A DNA stretch of 64,000 nt from Artemia franciscana (taxonomy: Eukaryota > Arthropoda > Branchiopoda > Anostraca > Artemiidae): assembly GCF_032884065.1 (NCBI RefSeq), contig NW_027062998.1, positions 1-64,000 of the forward strand, given 5' to 3'. The notes under the pieces are model-generated. The model did not search any database. It saw only the letters and a program-made list of their open reading frames with translations, and was not told the DNA's origin. Positions 56,327-64,000 of this stretch are shown piece after piece; the stretch's first letter is position 1, and each line of letters opens with the position of its first letter. Both the position numbers and the translations under genes were made by a program.

Positions 56327-57613
56327 AATTTTTCGGTTACATAAAAAGGCAACTATAAATTTTTATTTTTAACGAATTTTTCTATTAGTAAAAAATATAC
56401 GTAACTTAAGAATTATCTTACGTAACAAACTTTTATATTCTTTAATTTTTATTATGTATATGAGAGGGTTTGTACCCTCGTTAATACCTCGTTCTTTACA
56501 CTAAATCGCAAGTTTTGTCCCAATCCTTTAAGAATGACCCCTGAATCAGAAAGGCCGTAGAATGAATAGTTGAAATTACTAAAAATACTATAGCATAAAG
56601 AGCGAGGTATTTATCTCCTCCTAAATACCTCGCTCTTTATGCTAAAGTATTTTTAGAACCCCTCACATGCGTAATAATCTCTGTTCGTTTTAAGTTTCAT
56701 TGCTACTCTTTACTTTCAATTGAAAAAAAAAATTTCCATGTTTATTTTTTCATTGTTTTTTTATAGTAATTTTAGAAAATCCTGCGCCCTTTTCATTGAA
56801 TTTCTGTTCCCCCATGACACATTTCTCCATGGAAAGATCCTCCCACATAGCCCCCTCCCCTCAACCCCACCCCCAAAACCAAAAAAAATCCCCTGAAACC
56901 GACTGTACACTTCCCAATAACCATTATTATATGTAAACACTGGTCGAAGTTTGTAAGTTGCAGCCCCACCCCCAGGGACTTTGGGGGAGTAAGTCATTCC
57001 CAAAGACATAGTTATTATGGTTTTTGACTATGCGGAACAAAATGGCTATCTCAAAATTTTGATCTGTTGACTTTGGAGAAAATATGAGCGTGGGAGGGGG
57101 CCTAGGTGCCCTCCAATTTTTTTGGTCACTTAAAAAGGGCACTAGAACTTTTCATTTCCGTTAGAATGAGCCCTCTTGCGACATTCTAGGACCACTTGGT
57201 CGATACGATGACCCCTGGGAAAAAAAACAAACAAAAAAAACAACAAACAAATAAACACGCACCCGTGATTTGTCTTCTGGCAAAAAATTCAAAATTCCAC
57301 ATTTTTGTAGATAGGAGCTTGAAACTTCTACAGTAGGGTTCTCTGATACGCTGAATCTGATGGTGTCATTTTCGTTAAGATCCTACGACTTTTAGGGGGC
57401 GTTTCCTCCTATTTTCCTAAATAAGGCAAATTTTCTCAGGCTCGTAACTTTTGATGGGTAAGACTAAACTTGATGAAACTTATATATTTAAAATCAGCAT
57501 TAAAATGCGATTCTTTTGATGTAGCTATTGATATCAAAATTCAATTTTTTAGAGTTTTGGTTACTATTGAGCCGGATCGCTCCTTACTACAGTTCGTTAC
57601 CACGAACTGTTTG
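56327..57613 (+). repeat. Rep-A, plus copy after the gap
   Basis: From AATTTTTCGGTTACATAAAA through the second hairpin module (56460-56700) and C/G-rich module to the terminal palindrome CAGTTCGTTACCACGAACTG at 57591-57610. Very close to 37587-39320. Confidence 0.9.
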
Positions 57614-60300
57614 ATATCGCTCCTTACTTTCAGCTCAAAAACTTTTTTTATATACCAAAAGAATTAGCTTTTTATGCTGATTTCAAACATATAGTCCAAT
57701 TAAATGTAGCTTTATCCACCAGAGGTTACGAGCCTAAGAAAAGTTTCCTGATTTTTGAAAAAAGAGGGAACCACCCCCTAAAATTCAAGTGATCTTCACA
57801 CCATCAGATTCAGCTTATCAGAGAATCCTACTGTATAGGTTTTCAGCTCCTATCTGCAAAAATGTGGAACTTTGTATTTTTTGCCAGAAGAAAGAATGAA
57901 CCGGGTGTGTGTTTGTTTGTTGTTTTTTTTTCAGGGGGGATCGTATCAACACAATGGTCCTAGAATACCGGAAGAGTTCTCATTCGAACGGACACTAAAA
58001 GTTATAGTACCCTTTTTAAGTGACCAAAAAATGGGAGGGCAACTAGGCCGCCTTTTTTCCAAAATAGTCTGATCAAATTTTCAAGATAGCCATTTTGTTC
58101 ATCGGAGCTGAAAGGCCCAATAACTATGCCTTTGGATATAGCACGAACCCGTCAAAGCCCCAGGCGAAAGGTCATTATGCTATAAAATGTGTCCATTGTT
58201 TAGGCATAGTATTTGTTATTGGGATGCATGCATATATTTTCGGGTGGGAGCAAAGACAATTTTCAACTGTTTTTTTTTTTCGAAGGGGGAATTTCCATGG
58301 GGAGAAAAGTTTCCGGGGAGTGAACTTGTTAGTGGAAATTATACACTGCAAGACATTGCCATAATTCTTATATGTCTTGCTTTCTCTTTTCCGTTTCAAT
58401 TTTACGCGCGGAGTGGTTCAGAGTAATTGTCTGGCGTAAATTTTCACGGATTGAATTGTCACGAGGATATTTTCATGGGGAGGGGTTTTTTCCTTGCACG
58501 TGGGGCCAGATTTCCTGGAATTATTTACAAAACAGTCATAAATTAAGAGAAACATTTAAACTAACATTAAGAAATAACATTAAAACTTAAAACGAAAAAA
58601 ATTATTACGTATATGCAGGGGGTTACCCCCTCCTCAACACTTCATTCTTTAGGCTATGTTTGAATTTTTTCAAACATATTATTTCTATGACAAATATCTG
58701 TTAATTTTACTTCCTCGTTCGGATTGTCGGAGGTCTAGGATGTACCAAATTCCTTTGTAAGTTCTGAAAGGCCAAGGTTTTCGATTAGGTACCTAATATC
58801 CTTAATTGTTAACAATTACCAATAATTGTCAAAAATCCTTAATTGCTAACAATTATAAGCTGAATGATAGAATTCTGTTTGATCCATCCCAAAAATCTAA
58901 GCTAAATTTAAAAAAGAAAATATTAAAGATTGCTTGCTAAAATTTTGATTATTCACCATTGATGATGGAAAATTAGATTATTTGATCTTCTTATTTGTGT
59001 GCTTTGTTTTTGTGTCCCTGTGTCTGGGATGGCCTCTCACGCCCTCCTGCCCGATATTTATTGATTTAATTATCCTTGTTACTTCTCTTTTATAATTTTT
59101 TTTTTCTATTTTGTTTGCCTTTTGCCGTGTTAAATTTTGGAGTCATTATTATGATGTGATGTTGATGTTTTTTCTATGCTTTTGCACTGTCCCAGCCTTA
59201 CGAGCTCTGCCCTCTGTTGGGGTATAATAATATCGTTTTTGTATTTTTTATGTTGAATAAAGAAAAAAATTAAAACTTAAAACGAACAAAAATTATTATG
59301 TATATGCAAGGGGTTACCCCCTCCTCAACACCTCATTCCTTACACTAATGTTTGAATTTTTCCCAACTCTTTAAGAGTTACTTCTGAAACACAAGGGTCA
59401 TTTTATTAGAACAACAAGGTGCTTTTTTGAAAGTACTAAAACGTTTAGCGTAAAGAGTGAGGTGTTGAGGAGGGGGCAACCCCCTTCATATACGTAACAA
59501 TTTCAGTTTGTTTGAAGTTAATAACGTGGCTCCTTATTTTCATTTGAAAAAACTTGCTTTTTTTATATTTAATTCTAAAAAGATTAAAAAAAAAAGAATT
59601 AATGAAATTCATGGAAAACGAATTTGACACGCAATTCAAAAACAACTAGTGTCTTTGAGTCCCATACATGTGAAGATTACCTAAAAAAAAAGACGCAGAT
59701 TGTAAATACCAAGAAACGAATGATTGCTTATCTTATCTTTACAGGCGCCAGAAAAATGATGAAGATAATTTATTCTTGAAATCCAGTGTTCAATCAATCA
59801 ATTTATTCACCCAATAAATTTACCACAAAAACAATTTAACATAGATTCCCCCGTGAGGCTCCATAACCAGGGAAAAAAACAGGGGAGAATACAAAAATGA
59901 AAGGGATTTTAAGAGACTCAAACATTTTACTAAAAACTGACAGCAAAGATATAGTGCGATAATTGGCCGCATTATTTCGTGGTCCGCCTTTATGTAAACA
60001 ATTACTCTAGCTCGCTTCAGAAAGATGAGGAAAGTCCCATTTTCAAAAGAAAGATTTACAATTTCCGTCATTGGAGAAATAATTGAAGGAAGAATGGACT
60101 TAGCTACCATAGTCGGAATGCAGTCAGGGTCAGATGACAAAGAACCTTTCAAGCTATTTACAATCCTGGTCACTTCAAAATCAGAAGCAGTATACAACAC
60201 CATTGACTTAAGACAAGGCAGACCAAGAAAAGATTTGTAATCGGGTTGTGACTGCGAAAACTTGACTGAAGAAGCAGTAGTTTTTCAATGTTGGCAAAAT
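57614..60300 (+). repeat. Triplicated block, copy 3
   Basis: Follows copy 1 from 41702 on. It keeps ~165 bases (about 58366-58530) missing from copies 1 and 2, and has a small local duplication at 58806-58850. It abuts the end of Rep-A exactly. Confidence 0.92.
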
Positions 60301-60690
60301 ATTATGTAAATGGTTCTTGAACAGATGGAACACCCTCAACAACTACATAACCAACTACAAGACTTGGAGGGATAAAAGAAGCTGGAAAAGAATCTTATAA
60401 GACAGAATTGATCACTTGCCAAGTCTTCCCAACTTCCTTCCCATAATCCAAGAACTTTTTGGAATAATACAGGAATTTGGCCTTCTGGCACAAGGAGTTG
60501 AAATGATTCCTGTAGAGTTTGAATTGCTGAAGACGTGCAGAATCAAAAATGGCTTTGCTGACTTTAAACCTTTCCAAAGAAAATTGTTTCTTCTCCAACT
60601 CTTTAGAAGGCCAAGGGTTATCCATGGGCTAAGATGAATAGATATTTTGATCTTGAAGTAGAGGGGGACAGAGTGCATACGTCAAAAATA
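59900..60690 (-). pseudogene. LINE reverse transcriptase fragment (block 3, longer)
   Basis: Minus strand from about 60690: NPWPSKELEKKQFSLERFKV, RNHFNSLCQKAKFLYYSKKF, KTWQVINSVL (linker before RT), then, after stops, ASDFEVTRIVNSLKGSLSSD, SILPSIISPMTEIVNLS, RARVIVYIK and, in another frame, NYRTISLLSVFSKMFESLK. Gene order matches a jockey-like LINE up to RT motif 2. Several stops and frameshifts. Confidence 0.87.
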
Positions 60691-60759
60691 GACTCTTTCA
60701 CTGAATCATAAAAGGAATCAAACTTTGAACAAAAATCCTTATTCTAACCAAGTTTCCCA

Positions 60760-61055
60760 TGTCTTCTCAGCTAAATGGGATTTGAGGCGGATCAATTCAA
60801 TCAGACCAAACCTAAAAGAAGCTGAAGCAGAAGCTGGAGTATTCCTACACAACGTTTTTTCATGGCTAAAGCTGGAAAATACAGGAAATTAGTCTGCAAT
60901 ATCACTCACTACAACAAGGTTGCAAACCAAATTAAGAGACGAAAAAATATTATCAATAAAAGACACTGACGTATCAGTTAAACGTGTCGGAATTTCACAA
61001 GGAACCTTTTTGGGACCACTCTTATTTCTAGTTATGATTACTGATATTGATCAGT
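60760..61055 (+). pseudogene. LINE reverse transcriptase fragment, plus strand
   Basis: Plus strand: VFLHNVFSWLKLENTGN, stop, SAISLTTTRLQTKLRDEKIL, then VKRVGISQGTFLGPLLFLVM and ITDID, then TAA. The ISQGTFLGPLLF block is the QGS.LGPLLF motif that precedes the YxDD block. One internal stop. Lies head to head with the minus-strand LINE fragment; whether both come from one element with an inversion is open. Confidence 0.85.
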
Positions 61056-61266
61056 AATTCCCCCAAAGGTGAATGTATGTAGATAAGTTGTCGATTAAGG
61101 TCAATTACTGCTCTCTAGCAGTATTTTGGCATTGTCCCGGCTTGGTGTGGAGCCGGTACAATGCCAATTCTTTACTTTAATTCTTCAAAGTAAAGTTGTA
61201 CTTTCAGAAAAAAAAAGTTAGTGAAGAATTTTTAATATGAATAAATAAATAGCCAAAAATACTTAC

Positions 61267-61379
61267 CCGGTAGTCTATGCAGGTATCACAGTCACACCAT
61301 TCTGACTTCGATCCGCACCATCCGTGATTGGAACAGCATGGGCAGCTGCCGGCAGAATTACATTGTGCAATTGTAGTTT
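61267..61379 (-). CDS. Hevein-type chitin-binding exon, intact copy
   Basis: Minus-strand exon of 113 bases: acceptor TTATCTATCAG before 61379, consensus donor CGG|GTAAGT after 61267. It codes two bases of a split codon and 37 codons: TTIAQCNSAGSCP, then CCSNHGWCGSKSEWC, then DCDTCIDYR. The core fits the chitin-binding type-1 signature CCS-x2-G-x-CG-x4-(F/Y/W)-C exactly. Cys-rich modules ending in a C-(V/I)DYR-like motif are known from animal extracellular proteins. Likely one module of a secreted, chitin- or glycan-binding protein. Other exons of the gene were not found. Confidence 0.8.
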
Positions 61380-61548
61380 CTGATAGATAAAATAATAGAT
61401 AAAATTACTGCTCTCTAGCAGTATTTTGGCATTGTCCCGGCTCGGTGTCATCTCAGCGTATCAATTCTTTAAAGTAAAGTAATGCTTTCAGGAAAAAGAG
61501 TTGAGGAGAATTTTTAATATAGATAAATAAATAGCCAAAAATACTTAT

Positions 61549-61655
61549 CCGGTAGTCTATGCAGCCATCGCATTCACACCATTCCATATCCCATCCGCAC
61601 CATCCGTGACGGGAACAGCATGGGAAGCTGTCGGCGGGATCTCACTGTGCAATAA
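61549..61655 (-). pseudogene. Hevein-type chitin-binding exon, decayed duplicate
   Basis: Same exon in the second tandem unit: IAQ, stop, DPADSFP, CCSRHGWCGWDMEWC, ECDGCIDYR. The stop is TGA where the intact copy has TGT(Cys). The donor reads CGG|ATAAGT, so the GT is lost, and the acceptor side is replaced by a palindrome-containing sequence. The Cys core is kept, so decay is probably recent relative to the duplication, or the exon was under constraint for a time. Confidence 0.78.
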
Positions 61656-61663
61656 CGAAAGGA

Positions 61664-61743
61664 TCATTTACTTTTACCTACCTGATGATCCTAACGGATA
61701 TTACGGAATAACGGTAGGATCATCAGGTAGGTAAAAGTAAATG
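61664..61743. repeat. Perfect 29-bp inverted repeat
   Basis: CATTTACTTTTACCTACCTG…ATCCTA (61664-61692) and its exact complement (61715-61743), loop of 22 bases with ACGGATATTACGGAATAACGG. It lies right at the broken acceptor side of the decayed exon. Confidence 0.92.
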
Positions 61744-61894
61744 GTTTTATCACCACTTTTATCGCTTCCACAGCGCTGGTCATCTCTCCAAGTCAAAGCA
61801 ATCTAAAAAGTAAAAAGAAAAACAATGGCGCTAAGAAAACGTGCTTGGCCTACCCACCTTTTCCATGTGGCAAAAGATATAAAGGATTTCTTAG
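61744..61894. other. Spacer, probably upstream part of the LINE ORF1 remnant
   Basis: Frames here are broken. CGKRYKGF-like basic sequence just before the first zinc knuckle would fit an ORF1 protein. Confidence 0.4.
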
Positions 61895-62562
61895 TGCTTC
61901 AATTGCCAAGGTTTTGGCCACATGGCTTCAAATTGTCGCAGAGGCAGAAGATGCCTACTGTGTAGTGGACAACACACCCATAATGAATGTCCCAAATCCA
62001 AAACAATAAAGCAAGATAAAACTCTCAAGTGCCCAAACTGCAGTGGTAACCATGCTGCTAATGCTAAGGAATGCCCAGTATTCATGGAGAAGAAAGCAAT
62101 TGTGACTTATTCTTTCACCAATAATGTCCCCATGAGGACTGCTGCTGAGGCCTTGAAGAAGGGACTTCCAACACAGACCAAATATGTCCCTATGGCCCAA
62201 AAAGACTCCTTCCCTGCTTTGACACCTAATCACCATCCAGTTGAGGACCTAAACAAGAAGTATATGTCCATGTTTGAAGGAGTGGCAAGAAAGTGGAACA
62301 AAACTTGAATTGGCTCTCACTACGTTTGTTACTAAAGAGAACCCGTCCATCAGCAATATGGACACCCCGCCAGAGATATTGAAACAACACGCACGATTCG
62401 TAAGGTGTTCAACTTATGGCGTGCTGACACCTTCCCTCCCCCCATGGCAAAATTGAATGGAAATTTGGCCAAAAAGAATGGAACTACAATTAGTGTTACA
62501 AGGATTGTAGACAGGCAGATACACAAAAGAAATGTCTCAGCCGAAAGCACAGAACAATTTTA
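61895..62562 (+). pseudogene. LINE ORF1 (gag-like) fragment with three zinc knuckles
   Basis: Plus strand: CFNCQGFGHMASNC (C-x2-C-x4-H-x4-C), CLLCSGQHTHNEC (C-x2-C-x3-H-x4-C), CPNCSGNHAANAKEC (C-x2-C-x3-H-x6-C), followed by PVFMEKKAIVTYSF. This is the C-terminal arrangement of ORF1 in jockey/I-like LINEs, which binds the element RNA. A stop (TAG, 61892-61894) precedes the first knuckle, the frame ends at 62308, and coding-like sequence continues in other frames (KVFNLWRADTFPPPMAKL, to TAA at about 62562). Confidence 0.82.
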
Positions 62563-62574
62563 AAGAATTAACTT

Positions 62575-63092
62575 ATTCATCTTCTGGATTGAAAGTATAA
62601 AACTTTATAGAAGAACGTCTCTTAAAGCACAAGAATATTTTAAAAGGGTTTCACTGTTTGCTTCACACTTATCCACAGAATAGTGAAGAAAGTAAAGAGA
62701 TGAAAGAGCCATTTTTGAAGTTGATCGAAATTTATGAAGAAGATTTGGAAAACGACACCTTAAACGTTTGATGGCGGAAAGAAAAATTTGGCAAAAATTT
62801 CTCTAACGGAACAAGGCACACCATGTCAATGCAACTGATTTTCTAAATATTTGTGGCAAAGCAATCTCTCCGAACATCCATATCTTACTTAATATTTTAA
62901 TCACTATACCTGTATCGACCAGCACACCAGAGCGCTCCTTTTACACTTCGGAGAATCAAGACATACCTAAGAAACGTGACGTCTGAAAGTAGGATAAATG
63001 GCTTTGCCAATCTCAATGTCCACAGGGAAATTCTAGTTGACACAGACAGTGTATATATCCATACTGACGAAGACTCAATTTTGTTTTGTAAG
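62575..63092 (+). pseudogene. hAT transposase C-terminal fragment
   Basis: Plus strand, three frames: EERLLKHKNILKGFHCLLHT, FLKLIEIYEEDLENDTLNV; then after breaks AISPNIHILLNILITIPVST and STPERSF; then LRRIKTYLRNVTSESRINGF, ANLNVHREILVDTDSVYI. The (S)ERSFS.L..IKTYLR order is the hAT family C-terminal dimerisation domain, as in ZMYM1-like and P52rIPK-like transposases. Frameshifts at about 62830 and 62940; the RNase H core is missing. Confidence 0.88.
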
Positions 63093-64000
63093 ACAGCTAA
63101 TATAGGAAGATTGTGTCAGAATAAAACGTAAAATCGTATTTAATCTGCTGGGTTTTATCAATCATTCTTATAGTCCCTACTCGAAACTTGCATCCAAAGA
63201 GCTAAAATAAACTTTAAGTAATGCCTTAAATTACCGGTTTTTCTGAGGATTTTTGAAGTTTTTTGTTGATTAGCCCACACTAGACATCACCACCCTTACT
63301 TACAGCAACTTACGTTCATTCTAAGCTTGCTTTCATTCACTCTTTTCATTTTTCTTCATTTTATGTTTCCTTCTCTTATGGATTTCTGCTTGATTTATCA
63401 AAATTATTTTGCTCAAACTAAGAGTTTATGCAAAATCTTTTGGATTTTACTTTTTGGTTCTCGTTTGGTTTGAACTTTTTGCTTTTTATGCAAAACTTCC
63501 TGTTTTCAATAATATAATTCAAAAGAGGCCATTAACCATTTTTATTTAAAGGGCAGGTAATAATCTTGTCAACAGAAAAAAAAATCGGCTTATGTAATTT
63601 AAAATGCATTATGGTGCAAATATTAAATATTAGTGGAGAACACTTTCTTTTTGATTTTTTCAACTTTTATCATGACCACATTTTTGGACAAGCAGGGCTT
63701 TACCGTATGCAAGGTGCAATACATTAAAACAGACTGGACTAATTGACAGTGTTTTCAGATCGACGCTGTTTTGAGGTAAAGAATTCTCTACACTTTTTTA
63801 CTGATACTGACAAATGTCCTTAGAAATGGAGACAGAAAAGTGATCTATTGCCAAGAGGGTCAGTTTCCAGAAATCAAAGACAGAGAGAACACACAAAAAA
63901 ATCAGTTAGTCAGTCAAAGATCGTGCAACACCCTGGTTTCATCTTTGGAGGTAAAGCTATAAAGAAAATTGATTAATCCCATCTCCTCAAAAATATATTT
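63093..64000. other. Unassigned AT-rich stretch to window end
   Basis: No open frame, repeat mate or motif recognised. It may include the 3' end of the hAT element. Confidence 0.4.

Larger units (their letters stand above)
61103..61655 (-). repeat. Tandem duplication of an exon-bearing segment, period ~301 bp
   Basis: Units at 61103 and 61404 start with AATTACTGCTCTCTAGCAGT and TTTGGCATTGTCCCGGCT. Both continue through AATAAATAGCCAAAAATACTTA into a chitin-binding-type exon. Unit 2 is interrupted at its exon start by a palindrome. Confidence 0.9.

Noticed and set aside
60025..60240. Plus-strand frame at 60025-60240 (also 43967-44227)
   Set aside because: Antisense shadow of the LINE RT fragment.

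Overview
This is an AT-rich, non-coding-dominated stretch of an animal nuclear genome. There are no operons, ribosome binding sites or CRISPR arrays. It has interrupted genes (short exons with AG acceptors and GT donors), tRNA-derived SINEs, LINEs, a hAT transposase remnant, Helitrons, MITE-like elements, long (AT)n and (AG)n tracts and one 100-N assembly gap. An arthropod, perhaps a branchiopod crustacean such as Artemia, would fit the repeat style, but that is inference and no diagnostic marker gene is present.

The best host-gene evidence is two minus-strand exons of a beta-glucuronidase-like gene (20487-20677, then 16296-16417). Their order and splice phase agree; the second exon has a frame break. 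A second host-gene signal is a pair of tandemly duplicated minus-strand exons (61267-61379 and about 61549-61655), each coding a hevein-type chitin-binding core. One looks intact; the other has a stop and a lost donor GT. A few orphan open frames (5278-5502, 13423-13560, 21178-21378, 53014-53217) look coding-like but are not recognised.

Layout: 1-5.7 kb holds a dispersed repeat, a diverged ~117-bp tandem array and a full copy of an abundant ~1.7-kb non-coding repeat, here called Rep-A. 6.4-11.1 kb holds two Helitrons whose 5' ends meet head to head at 9520. The left one encodes a broken Rep/helicase; the right one carries a tRNA-like unit, a long A-rich tract and a helicase tail. 11.4-15 kb is mostly Rep-A. 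16.3-20.7 kb is the beta-glucuronidase region, with an unidentified plus-strand pseudogene in its intron. 21-31 kb is a mosaic of smaller repeats: Rep-F (two inverted copies sharing an open frame), Rep-D and Rep-B MITE-like elements and diverged Rep-A modules. 32.9-35.0 kb is a LINE 3' end with a tandem-repeat 3' tail. 35.4-41.7 kb is Rep-F, Rep-A and a LINE RT fragment.

41.4-60.3 kb contains three direct copies of a 2-2.9-kb block (41364, 54238, 57614), with the gap between copies two and three. Inside that interval, 44.5-49.4 kb is a 4.9-kb element with ~480-bp terminal inverted repeats and a second palindrome nested in it. 47.9-52.4 kb carries a ~1.3-kb direct duplication that includes SINEs. 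The right end has LINE fragments on both strands, the chitin-binding exons, a LINE ORF1 zinc-knuckle fragment and a hAT transposase C-terminus.

No mobile element here looks autonomous: every transposase, helicase or RT frame seen is truncated or interrupted. Labels Rep-A to Rep-F, T1, U, H1-H3 and D1/D2 are local names for this window only.
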